Part shown: positions 31,379 through 42,152 of the stretch, piece by piece
Layout of the letters: the number at the start of each line of letters is the position of its first letter
How positions within the stretch are numbered: the stretch's first letter is position 1
NCBI GenBank assembly: GCA_032718865.1
Contig: JALUTQ010000028.1
Location: forward strand, 992,001-1,056,000
Direction: 5' to 3'
DNA length: 64,000 nt
DNA from: Tilletia caries
Taxonomy: Eukaryota > Basidiomycota > Exobasidiomycetes > Tilletiales > Tilletiaceae
Notes under the pieces: model-generated
Database searches by the model: none
What the model saw: only the letters and a program-made list of their open reading frames with translations
What the model was told of the DNA's origin: nothing
Program-made: the position numbers and the translations under genes

Positions 31379-33506
31379 TTATTTCTTTTTTTTTGGCTTC
31401 TTGATCAAGGAGCAAAAGCCGCAGAAGTCGTAGAAGTTGAGACTTGATAAGGTTGGCCCCCTATGAAGATAGTCGTCAACTTGGTGTGCTTGATTCTTGA
31501 TGTTCAAAGGAAGGGTTTCTCCTGCCAACGCGTCGGGGTCCACGCTGTCTTGATCACATAGCGTAGTTTCGACGGTAGTTGAATCTGTTTGTCCAATAGC
31601 ACTGGTCGTACCCGCTTCTTGAGGAGCTCCGAAGAGGCTCCATACCGTTAGAAGCAGCCGACCACTGAGCATTGGTACTGTAGTATGGCTCTGCCATACG
31701 TCTCCGAGATCACGCACATATGTCGATGCCTGTTGGGCGTGTAATTGCTTCTCTCGTCCAAACTGCATAACGCAGCGATTGAGCAAAGCATTTGCATCGG
31801 TCGCATCGACGCCGTATTCTGCCATTCGCTTAAAAACCGTGTTGATCATACTGATCTGATTTGCCGGTGTTTCGTCGTGCTTAGTCGCATATGAAGTAAT
31901 GTACATCGCGGCCGCTGCACCACTTTTTCCGCTTTGTACAGCTTTTAGGTCGTGGTTATGTCTGGTTGCAACCAGCAAGATAGGATTGTGCCAATTTATA
32001 GTCGAATCGGTGACACGGGGATGGACTGAGTTCGTCTCCTCGTCAAAATGCGGAACGGGGTTAAGCTCGTGAGGAAAGAGGAATCTGCACGATGTGCGAC
32101 CATTTTTGAAGCAGGTGAAGGTACACCGGTGTCGCTGGACCACCTCACCAAGAAGGTGATGATCCTCGTTGAACCTTTCATGGTACTTGGGGTCCGAAGG
32201 GTCTGGTGGGCGTTCTTGGCGCGGGTGCCGTGAATTCGAACTTTCGACATTCTGCGCAGCAAGGCCAGCAAAAGTGCTTCGGTCACAATTTGGGCCAATG
32301 CTTGCGTTCGTTTGGGTTGCTTCGGAGACGGGACGTTCGGGCAAGCCATGTGATATGATATCGTCGAAGAATGCCATGTACTTGTGTCGGAAGGTTGTAT
32401 CAACCTGCAGCTTTTTGTCTGAGCTCAGACGGATTAAGCCCTCCCTCAAGCCAAATCAGGGTGTGACAGTGTAACTGGCCTCTCATCGTGTGTTCCTTCA
32501 CAGAGAACAGTGCCGAAACTCGTCCGAAGATTCCGCCCGTTGGAGTGGACTGCTGCTTTCGAACATCCCAGCCTAAAAGGCATTGAAATGTGGCAGCGAT
32601 ATAGAAGTGGAAAAAGTCGCTCCCTGCTACCGGATCGTCAGCAACCCGGGTGGCGCGCGCGCTGGCTGTCGGAAGAGAGGGAAGATCCAAATCGAGCCTG
32701 ACGGTTTCGTATCCATAGAAGCAATGGAATACCGGCGAGTGAGTGGCGGTAGGATTGAGTGTGAGGAACAGATGGAAGATCCCGAATTGCCCTATCATGG
32801 CCCGGATGTCCGCGCGAGCCCTGTTCATGACAGCCCTTGAACCTGGGACATTTGCTGATGCAAGCTCACATTTCTTCAGAATGGAGTAGACCCGTGTTTC
32901 GTTGGCAGTGAGATCTCGAAAGGTGCCTCCGCGTGCGAGATGCTGAGAAACGCTGTCGACCACCTCAGCATCCACGTTCCGGAGAAGTTTCTTGAACTTG
33001 TCATGATCCCTGGCTTTACAGGTCAACCGCGTACCGATATGGGTTGCTCTCCGTTGTTTGATGTTGGCGACCACGAAGATAAAAGACCAGTGTCTCCGGA
33101 AGGAGGGATCATTGAGATCAAGAAAGTAGATCGCTTGGCGGTTGAAAGCCAGGGGAGTCGATCGTTTCTCCTCAAATCCCCCCACCCCCCAGGGGAAAAG
33201 GGTAGGATACATACCGGGGAAGAGGTCCGGGTTGTTATAGTCCGATACGAACTTGCTGCCGTGGCGAATCACTAAGTCCGGTTTCTCTGTTCCAGTGGCA
33301 TTTGCCAACCCTGCAGCTGCTCGAGCATGTGCAGGAACGGAAATGCCATCGATATCAATGAGCCCGTGATGCTCCAAGAATGCATGCCCCTCGTCATCTT
33401 CATCCATCGTGGCATCGAGAAGTCCAGGATGCGTTTCCATACCGCTCGTCTCCTGGTCGAACAGGCTTGGCACCTTCCCGGTCTCTTGGAACGTGACATG
33501 TCGCAT
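31379..33506 (-). CDS. Helitron Rep (HUH/Y2) domain
   Basis: Two overlapping frames, 32,400-33,506 and 31,379-32,449. The first holds LFPGMYPTLFPWGVGGFEEK, SFIFVVANIKQRRATHIGTR and the HUH metal site in GQLHCHTLIWLEGG. The second holds CRFLFPHELNPVPHFD, LLVATRHNHDLKAVQSG and the double-Tyr motif MYITSYATK, followed by QQASTYVRDLGD. They join if the T5 run at 32,412-32,416 is one base shorter. Key residues (H-C-H and both Tyr) are present, so the domain may have been active recently. Confidence 0.92.
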
Positions 33507-34281
33507 GAGAAGTTCCGGGACGTCATCCTCTGGGAGTGAACTGATGGCATGCTCGTCGATTGGGAACTGTGGATATCCTTTAAAGTTTTTGCCGGAGGTA
33601 TAGCAGAAGGTCTTGTACCCTTTTGTCTTCGTACTTTGAAGAGCTTTCTGAGATCTTCAATCCGGGGTCTTCTCGGACCGATGACGATGCAGCTAATTAG
33701 CGGACCTCCGTCGTCGAACGCCCACGGAAGCTTGACCGCAGTGGAGGCTGTATTGAGCGGAAAAGAACAGGCATGACCCTTCATGATCCGGGGTCGATGT
33801 TCAGGAGCTCCGGGCTGAGTTAGATCGTAAAGCCGAATTACGTACGCCGATGCGAGGTATTTGGCGCACAGACGCTCCTCGAGCCATGTGCAATCTTGAA
33901 GATGTGAAGGAAGAGATCCACGCAAGTTGCCGTTGGCAAGTGCGAGCGCGGGTAGCTTGGGGGGGGGGGGTCGCAGCTCAAATCTGCCAGACACTTGCAG
34001 CAGACATCCATCTCGGTTTTGCCCTCCTTGGTGTGAAGGCCTCCGCGATGCAGTGCTAGCCCGTCCAGGGAGCTGTCGCCATAGCAAAGTGGACGGCCAG
34101 GGCGTTCCAAAATATGAGAGTCCGTCACGCGAAGTAGATGGAGAGGAAGCTCATCGACACCGACTCGTTTGCTGAAGAGGTATTTCTTGCTGAAAAGGAG
34201 ATCTTTGGAAAAAGTCCGGCTCGAGCAAACGGCACACGTCGAATTGACTTTGATCTCGGTTGCACAGCGAAATGCTCGCAT
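33507..34281 (-). CDS. Helitron N-terminal and DUF6570-like region
   Basis: Frame 33,838-34,281 has a Cys-containing start (CAVCSSRTFSKDLLF) and CCKCLADL; frame 33,272-34,087 has ALALANGNLRGSLPSHLQDC, TWLEERLCAKYLASAYVIRL and MKGHACSFPLNTASTAVKLP, matching the DUF6570 region that precedes Rep. The frames change at the G11 run 33,960-33,970. Downstream, GGG at 33,618-33,620 and T5 at 33,586-33,590 each need one base fewer to continue into IDEHAISSLPEDDVPELLMR. Confidence 0.85.
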
Positions 34282-34420
34282 ACAGTCGTCTTTGACGTTC
34301 TGGGGAACGATTTGGGGCCAGTCTTGCGCATCGTCAACTATTGGCCTTTTCTCTGGCTCTACTGTGAAAGAGAATATTGATCAGCGAGCGAAGTCATCGA
34401 GAACAAAAACTTGCGATGGA

Positions 34421-34789
34421 CTAACGCGGAGGAGAGACCTGCTGCACACGAATGGAAGTCTTCGAGTGGCGGGCATCCGAATAACTTTGAAGTGTTTTGT
34501 CTTGCCTCCGCTCGACAGAGGCCAAATAGCTGGAGAAAAGAGTGCCGTACCGTTCATGCATTTGACGGTGGACGGTGGCAATATACGAGCCCGAAGGTGG
34601 TATGCCTTGCGAGCGCCTGGAAAACTTTTGGAGACGCGCGATCTCCTCCTCGATGATGTTTTCGAGTACAAAGGCCACCAGCTCCGTCCTCGACATTCGG
34701 CTAGCTCCTTTGTTGGGAAAATATGACACTGCGATGCCGCGAATCTTCTCCGTCGAAGACGTTGCAAGGGAATCGGAGTGGTCTGACAT
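34421..34789 (-). CDS. Helitron first exon
   Basis: Begins MSDHSDSLATSSTEKI and contains SRTELVAFVLENIIEEEIAR. A donor CAG|GTCTCT near 34,430 and an acceptor TTTCACAG near 34,355 would splice it to EPEKRPIVDDAQDWPQIVPQ in the next frame. Its assignment rests on position and the continuing frame. Confidence 0.5.
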   Translation of the reverse strand: MSDHSDSLATSSTEKIRGIAVSYFPNKGASRMSRTELVAFVLENIIEEEIARLQKFSRRSQGIPPSGSYIATVHRQMHERYGTLFSSYLASVERRQDKTLQSYSDARHSKTSIRVQQVSPPR

Positions 34790-34833
34790 GACTTTGAATA
34801 AGACTCGGAGTGAACAATGGAATGCAAGTACAA

Positions 34834-35367
34834 TAGATACCAGCTTCAGGAGATACGTACTGTTGTTTGGCGTGTACCCACTTGAGACTTTGAAGGTGAT
34901 GACTGATGAGAGCCAAGAAGTGGGTCGGATAGTTGAAGTGATTCTTTATTGGGCTCCGCTTGATGTGGAAGCTATTTATCGTGGCTGGTCCAAATTCCAA
35001 ATACGTATGAAGAGCGAAGAAACGTAGACGGTTCGCCAATGTGAAAGTTTGCCCGCCAGATGGGTGTATTGCTGATGAGCATTGTTGACGTCCGACGGCA
35101 AGAAAGACGGCGTGGAAGAATGTTTGCTCGAATGCCCAGTTGATGTGGTGATGCTTAAACGCTTGACGTGGGTTGACGTTTGACGTTTGATGCTGAGTGA
35201 CGCGTAACGCGTCAACGCGTGACAAGACGTCGACAGGCAACGACCGTGCGAGGTGTCATCATATTGCGCAACGCCCGAGTACACAATTTCATCCCGGCGA
35301 AATAATGTCCCCTAACCCCTTCCCCCCGAGCTTGAACCGACCAAGCCATGATTGGGACAGGTCGCGG
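34834..35367. other. spacer with TTGACG and ACGCGT repeats
   Basis: At 35,155-35,240 there are GACGTTTGACGTTTGA and a palindromic GACGCGTAACGCGTCAACGCGT. No gene was seen between the Helitron and the KDZ inverted repeat. Confidence 0.6.
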
Positions 35368-35458
35368 TATAAACCTGGTTTAGATCCCAGCCACGAGACT
35401 TATAATTTGCCAGACATAATCTTGCTCAAGTCCCTGCCATCTGGTGGCAGGCAAAATT
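35368..35458 (+). repeat. left terminal inverted repeat of the KDZ element
   Basis: Pairs with 45,727-45,818. Internal palindrome CTGCCAtCtGGTGGCAG. The KDZ sequence resumes at 40,257 (or 40,254) after the nested insertion. Confidence 0.85.
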
Positions 35459-35812
35459 AGGGGTTGTCACGCAGACGGAGGAACTCTGATTAAACCCGAA
35501 GAAATGCTATAAGCGAGGTTTTAGCGCGGTTCCTCGAGGAAAATGGGACGGAGGAACAGAGGAGGTCTGGAGCTCCTCTGTTTTGACCCTCCTCCGAAAA
35601 AATTCCTTCATCTTTGATTCTTGGCTTGTCGCATAGCAACAACAGTCTCGCGACAGGGTGTTGATTTATCGCAACACCGTGTAGATGCATATGTCTTCTT
35701 GTCTCCCATCCTTGCTCAGCCGTAGTGAAGAGAACCATCATCATCATCTCAGCTGCCGTGACTCTCCTAAACCCACCAGCATCGCCACCAGCATCGAGTT
35801 CTACAGCGCTTC

Positions 35813-37722
35813 ATGTCTACCCAACCGTCTCCCGCAGCGCTGCCGCCCGCGCGCACTGATCCCCCGGCATCGGCCACATCCGTTCCGTCAGAGGAAGGAG
35901 CGGAAGGAGGAGGGAAGAAGTGGCCAGTCATTCCGTATGTATCTCGTATTTTCCCTTTCCTTTCTCCTCCCCAATCTCTTTCCTTCCCTCTCCTTTCAAT
36001 TCTTTTTCAATTCTTCCCCCTGCTCCCTAACTTTCCTCGTGCCCAAAATTCATTTCCCATCCACATCCTTTCCTGTCTCGTTTCTCATTGGTTGGCCTTG
36101 GGCCTTTTCATGGGAGCCTGACGAATGGGACTATGGAAGGGTCAATGAGGGCTGTGGATTCTGTGGTCTGTGGATGGCGAAGCCAGGTCCTGTTACCGGT
36201 GACCATAGGCTGGGGTTAGCGCATGACGCAGAGAGGTTAGGGGGGTGGATGGGTGGGAAGACACTCGAAATCATATCCTAACCACGTTCTTACCTCTTCG
36301 CTGTAAGGGCTAAGATGACTGATCACGGATGCTGTTGTTTCCCTTTGTTTTTAGGTGGAAGGAAGACGAATTTGCTTTGGAGCACAAGCTCGTTACCCTT
36401 CTCCATGAATTCGACGCGTATCGCAAGGTCTGGTTCTGCCACAAGAACGAAGCACACTCGAACGAGAACAAGTCTTCTGCCGGCAAGGGCCTTGCGGTGC
36501 AGCTTCTGAAGGATACCGTGCTCAAGAAGCACGTTGCAGACCCTAAAAGCGCGAGTCTGAAGCACTATGGATCTCGTATTGTGCAGAAAATTGAGTGAGC
36601 AGCCCCCCTTCCCATTCTCCCCTGGCTCCTACTCGTCCTTGTCCTCTAGCTGCTCCCTGCACCTGCATGTGGATCGTGGTGCTGACACTGCTGAGCGCTG
36701 ACGGTTTTTCTTATCCTTGATTCAGTCAGAAGACCGGCCGTGGCCTTCTGACTCTCTTTTATCAGGCTCGAACGGAGCTCAAGATCACTGGTAACGGTGT
36801 GAAATCTGAACATGACTTGAGTGACGAGTCTAGCAACCTTTGGGGTGAGCATGGGAACGTGTGGATCTATCTGCAATCTTCATCGATCGTTGTGGTTTTG
36901 TTGTGTTCACGTTTCTTTTTCTTTCATGTCAGTTCAAGTCCGTAAGAGGGTGCCCTGGTACTTCAAGCTGGCCTCTCTCGTCGGTTCACGACTAGATATC
37001 GGCACTGCCGCCGTCACGAACAGCTCTTCGGACGGCGCGAGCACAGTCTTGGATGCCCGCAATAAGGCAGGTAAGAAGCAGAAGAAGCAGAAGAAGAAGA
37101 AGGGGACGAAGGAAGGAGAGGAGAAGAGCGACGGAGAGGAATCAGGAGAGGAGAGCAGCGAGGACGAGGAGGACAGTGAGGGAGATGATGAGGAAGAGGA
37201 AGAGGAAGGCCTGGATGGAGAGGGTGGTGCGATTCAGAAAGGAGATGGTAGTGGTGGTGGTGGAGAATCAAGCAGTGATGGGTCGGGAGCGAAGGGCAAA
37301 GGCAAAGTTCCTGCGACTCCTGATCGCCATGGAGCTAAGAGGGTGAGAACCAATTTTTGTTTCGTTGCCATGTTTCTATGGTTTGAAAGTTTCTATGGTG
37401 TGGAAGAAGACGACCGCGCTGCTCAACCTTACCTCTGTCTTGTTTCCAGTCTCTCCCTGAGGGAAGCAGCCCTGGCGGACCGAACCCCCCCAAGAAACGC
37501 AAGCCAGTTGATTCGATGAAGGAGATGGTCATGGCTCGAATGGAGGCCAAGGAGAAGGAGAGGGCAGATCTCATCGCCCACGAGGCTGCCAAGCAGGAGC
37601 GGGAGCAGGAGATGGAGCGACTCAAGCACCAGACCGAGGTTCAGAAGCAGAAGACGGCAGAGCTCGAGATCGAACGGCTCCAGCTTCAGCTGCGTCTCAG
37701 GCAGATGCAGCGTGACATCTAG
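35813..37722 (+). CDS. Harbinger second ORF, Myb/SANT-like (trihelix) protein
   Basis: Five exons; exon 1 35,813-35,934, exon 2 36,355-36,594, then exons near 36,725-36,840, 36,935-37,340 and 37,449-37,722. Exon 1 to 2 rebuilds KKWPVIPWKEDEFALEHKLV, a SANT-like helix start, followed by HEFDAYRKVWFCHKNEAHS and SLKHYGSRIVQKIE. A strongly acidic Glu/Asp/Ser tract and a basic KKQKKQKKKK run follow, and the C-terminus is a charged coiled coil (ERADLIAHEAAKQEREQEME). In PIF/Harbinger elements this protein imports the transposase and helps it bind DNA. The gene shows no obvious lesion. Confidence 0.85.
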
Positions 37723-37842
37723 GCACGAAGCCTCTTCTCCATGCCATCTTCCCACCATGCAATCTCACTTTCATCTCACGATATGTCTCTCCTGGAACGT
37801 ATGGACTGAAAGCAGTCAGAAGAGTGATGTGTCGTTTCATTG

Positions 37843-39636
37843 TCACGAGAAAGAACGTTTTTGCAGATCATAGAAAGCGTGGTCAGAACGTTCTTCGAGA
37901 CTGACGAGGGGGATGGCTTTGCAGAGTATAGCCATGAGCCCGTCTCGGAACTTGTGCGCTCGAGCGAGCTGTCGCGCTCGAGACTCTCCTGTTGCAGCGT
38001 TGCCGGTGCCTCCCTGTTCTTCAGCATTCTCATTGCGAGCCCCTACGGCCTGGTCCCCCCCCCGGTCCGCCGCTTCCCAGGCCGTACCCGCCGCATAGAA
38101 CGGGTCCATCGAGGCATCACCCTGCTCCACCCACTTGGCCGTCTGGTGGAGCAGTACCGCAGCACGAAGCCACAAGCAAGCGTATTGTACATCGTCCTGT
38201 GAAGTGTAGTAATTTTTAGACGTCAGAATTTGCATCGTAACCTATGCCCCTGCCATCCTGATGTAACTACTTGCCTCAGTTTTGATTCTCACTCGCAACT
38301 CTTTCAGACATTGGAACCGACCCTTCAGCCACCCAATGGTGTGCTCAGAGCTGATTCGGATTCGAGACAGGTGATAGTTGAAGTGACGATTGTGCGTCGG
38401 GTCTTTGAGAGGTCGGGTGAAAGGGAGAACCTGAACAGAGAGAACGTACATCAGACTGAGGCCTCCTCATTCATCGCGTTCATAACGCATACTCACCAAC
38501 CAGTCCTGTCTCTTATAGCCAGCGTCTGCCCAGCACCATTCTCCAGCTTCCAGCATCTCCGAATGACGTTGGGCCAGTCGCGTGTCCTCAAAGGCAACAG
38601 AGTCACAGCGACTGCCCGTCCTGCCCACAGAGAAATCGATTATATTCATCTGGTGATCATTAACAATCTGAGAGATAGATACATGTCAGCGCAAGCCGTT
38701 GTGTGAAAGGAGAGCACGGAGGGTAGCATCTTGACTCACTTGGACGTTCATGCTATACCTTCCCTTGCGATCGAACCAAGCAGGTCCGTACAGGTACGGC
38801 TTCTCGGCCAGAGGCACCGTCGTACCGTCCACCCCACACCAACCTCCTCTCCATTCAGGTGTAGATCGTGCCGCGGCCTCGTTCTTAGAGGCCTCACGTG
38901 GCTCCCCCTTTCGCTGGCCATCGTACACTGTTCCTCAGTGTCTCCGACCGTAGTACCGCCTGTAGAACCCTATTCGTGCATTTGACCACAGTCCCCCTGC
39001 CTAATCCAAACCGCGACGCAATTGAACCCTCAGTAGCCGCATTCCCATAGTGCCCCAGTCTGTAGAGAAGCACGGCAAGCTGAACCTCGACTGAGATTTG
39101 CGTCTTTCCGGGCGCCGTATAAAAACATCGTCCCCTTTGATTTGATCGAGGATGAAGTCGAATGCGGGACCCGAGACGCGCAGCTCCTCACGAAAAGCAC
39201 TGGGACGGCTAACAAACACATGGATAGGGAGGATTTCAGTACAGAGTAGTCAGCATTGGGCACATTAGTCCTGCATAGGCAACGCAGAAGTAGTAGTAGA
39301 GGTGTAAATAATACCCACTTTTTCTTATGATCAAAAATGATATCTATCAGATCACCTGTTCGAGGCACAGGTTGACGAGGCTCGAGATACCGATGCGTAG
39401 CCGTGTAAATATATTCATCCACGAGCTCGTCCCTCATGGCCTCCGTAATCGTATTGTCTGACGCAGCTCTGAGAGAAGGAAGACGAAGAACCGGAACCGA
39501 GCGAGGCAGGGAAAGAGAGTCCTCTTGGTCGCTGGAAAAAAGCGTCCATGACCTCGGCAGCATAGAATGCCTCCCGGAGGTCATCGTATGCCGTCTGGTG
39601 GACAGTCCTCCTAGGCATGATGAACTGAACAATCAA
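37843..39636 (-). CDS. Harbinger DDE transposase
   Basis: Several exons: N-terminal MPRRTVHQTAYDDLREAFY and ITEAMRDELVDEYIYTATHR; FREELRVSGPAFDFILDQIK; ISVEVQLAVLLYRLGHYGNA; GVDGTTVPLAEKPYLYGPAW with the first catalytic Asp; MNIIDFSVGRTGSRCDSVAF with the second; RISSEHTIGWLKGRFQCLKE with the Glu; and a C-terminal exon ending at 37,843. The DDE_Tnp_4 order is complete. Two one-base breaks sit in homopolymers: A6 at 39,536-39,541 and A5 at 39,121-39,125. It is otherwise intact and splice signals are good. Confidence 0.9.
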
Positions 39637-40475
39637 AACAGACGCGTCAATACTGCAGCATACGGGTAGGTTCGCGCATTAGGACCCCTAGCCCTAAGGC
39701 TGAAAACTCACGCCCTGATATCTGACGCCGATGATTCACTGCACACAAACAATAGGTAGATATGGCATGTGGGATTAGCACGCCAAAAACACTGAGACGG
39801 GGCGCGTGACCATTGACTGCGATGTCAGGCCGCACCGACGACGCACTCACACCAGCAACCAGAGACTGCTAAACAACACTTCCAGGTCACACAGAGGCGC
39901 GAAAAAGAAACGGGCAATGAATCTGATGGAAGGGTATGAGAAAGAGGAGCTCGAGAGCGTCAGCCACGGACGCGCAGAGTGTTGATCTTCTTAGGACTCA
40001 CTGAATTGCTGCAGAAGGATGGCGAAGGTAAGTGGTGACCGCCAGCAGCATAGGTCGACGCGTGCCGGTGTCCGTGACGCGTTTTTCCATGGTGGAACAC
40101 CCCGAAGGATGCGCGAAATCGCCGAAACCTTCTGCGGAGAGGGGCTGGTCACGCACCAGGCTCCTCCAAGCCACTTTCGAGCTCTAATTGCTTACATAAT
40201 TAAATGAAAGACATGGCATTTCTTCGGGTTCCTCCGTCTGCGTGACAACCCCTATTGCCTCGACAATCAGCAGCAGCTGCCATTGCCAGCGGCGCCCGCG
40301 CCATAGCCCATACCCATAACCATCACTGCATTACCACACAAATCCATCGAATCTCGATGACAGCAGGTGAGAGCTATTACTCGAGAGGCTCAAGCCTCAG
40401 CAGCTGCTATCTTTATTGACTCTGCTTCTTCTCTGCTCTGCAGAACGGCAACAGCCTCGATGCCGCCAGGGCTGC

Positions 40476-42117
40476 ATGGATCCCAACAACCCCACCATGA
40501 GGGCGCTTCTGCCGTGCGTGCACGGCAAGAAGAAGAAGCAACCTAGTGAGTAGCTCGCTACTGTGGCACTGCGTTGTCCTATGCGTGCGCTGACAGCGAA
40601 TCCATTGCATTCCGGATTCCCTGACACAGAACGAAATACGGGAATCGATGCAGCAGCTCCTGCTTCTGCTGCTATCTCGGCTCCTGCGCTCTCGACTCCT
40701 GCGGTCTCAACTCCTGCGCTCTCGGCGCCTGCTGCGCCGGCGCCGACCGCACCTGCTTAAGTCCCCCCGCCCTCGCACGAACACTTTGCGAATGAAGCTC
40801 CGCCGTCGGCCTCTTCTGGACGCGTCGCGCCTGAAATGCTCGCTTCGATTCATTCAACTGCAGCAGCAGATGCGCAAACACTCGCTCCGGGAGTGGCCGA
40901 CGCTGCGCGTGGTGCAGAAGCTACACTTTTGCCTCCCTCATTCTTCTCAGCTGCTGTCCCAGGGGCCGTTTCTTCGTCGCTCGCTCGTGCCATCGAATAT
41001 TCGCTCCAGGAAACCACAGGCCCGCAGGCACCGATCCCTCCCTCGACAGGAAACGCGTCGGATTCTGGCAATGGATACGAGCAAAGAGAAATTATGACAG
41101 ATATCGCCGGTGTGTTTTTGTTTATGTGTGACTGCGAGAAAAGCATGAACACATATAATAGCTGACATTTCCATTTTCTACACCTAGATACCAACTCAAT
41201 GCAACCCGATTTACCAGCTGAATCTGAGCGTGTTGAGGATGACAGCGGGATGACAGAGTCAGCTCGTAAGTAGAATATTTCTTAAGAATAATAAATACCT
41301 CAGGCCTCAAGGAGATGGACCTAATTGATTGTTATTTTTCTGCAGCTCTGCCGTCTTCGTCCCATCAGCAGTCGGATCAGGAACAAGACGAGGAAGACGG
41401 GGACGTCAGGGGAGGGCCTACGCGAGCGGAGTCGGTCAAAGTGAAGGAGGCGACAAAGCGAGCGATTTGGTGTCAGTATTTTGCAGCGATCATCAAGTAC
41501 CACTGTCCACTGACTTCTCGGTTTATTTGAACTTCCTATTGCAGTGAATCTTGCCACAGCTCATGAGCATGGAATGAAGAACCACAAATTGGAGGCAAAC
41601 GTCGAGGAGCGATCCAGGATTGCCAATAGGGGAACGTGGCGATTGATAGAGCAAGTGAGTCAAGTTCAAGCCATTCTCCAGTGACGCTGAATGCCTACGA
41701 TCTTGTGAATTGATGTTTCTACTTCAAACCTTCGTCCACCAGGCTGCCAAGCTGTCGAGACGAACGGACATGGGCATCATTGTCGCGTACGCTCACCTGG
41801 ACCACGGCAAGCACAAAATCAAAGACTATGTATACGTTAGTCCCAACCTCTGCGATCCCAGCCGAACAACCCTTCGATCAATGGCCCAGAAAATACATAC
41901 CGACTTCACGGACACCGTCACTGCATACCGAGAGGCGGGAAGAGCACAGGTAGCTCTCGACAGCGAGGCTAGGAAAGCGTGGGTGGCAGAACGAGTTGCA
42001 ATGCGGGCCGAGATGGATCGTCTTCGTGCAGAACTTGACGCTGAGAAAGGAAAGCACGCGACCTCTACCTCTCCAGACGCCCAGCAACTCGCCTCCGGCC
42101 CTTCGCCTCGTCCGCTG
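40476..42117 (+). pseudogene. KDZ-element companion gene with a premature stop
   Basis: Exon 1 starts MDPNNPTMRALLPCVHGKKK; exon 2 is Ala/Pro/Ser-rich (ISAPALSTPAVSTPALSAPA) and meets TAA at 40,758-40,760, after which the same frame stays open for 110 codons (VPPPSHEHFANEAPPSAS...LARAIEYSLQETTG). Further exons follow around 41,190-41,270, 41,345-41,470, 41,545-41,655 and 41,744-42,117; the last encodes DMGIIVAYAHLDHGKHKIKD and a coiled coil. Convergent with the KDZ transposase and inside the same inverted repeats. The reading joint near 41,470/41,545 also seems off by one base. Confidence 0.6.
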
Positions 42118-42152
42118 TGATTCCACGTCCGTCACCCGGCACCCCTCATCGC

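Larger units (their letters stand above)
28858..34833 (-). mobile_element. Helitron rolling-circle transposon (coding part)
   Basis: Consecutive minus-strand frames encode, in order, an N-terminal region, a DUF6570-like segment, a Rep (HUH, Y2) domain, a linker and a PIF1-family helicase, the standard fungal RepHel order. The frames are interrupted by five apparent one-base slips, all in homopolymers. The element ends were not identified. TTGACG repeat blocks lie at 25.65-25.79 kb and 35.15-35.24 kb on either side. Confidence 0.93.
35459..40253. mobile_element. PIF/Harbinger DNA transposon, complete, nested in the KDZ repeat
   Basis: The element is 4,795 bp. Termini are AGGGGTTGTCACGCAGACGG... 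at left and its reverse complement at right (...CGTGACAACCCCT), identical for 26 bp, followed by a shared CCCGAAGAAATGC inside (the left copy has 9 extra bases). A 3-bp duplication ATT flanks it (35,456-35,458 and 40,254-40,256). It carries the two genes normal for the superfamily: a DDE transposase (-) and a Myb/SANT-like protein (+), convergently arranged. Confidence 0.95.
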
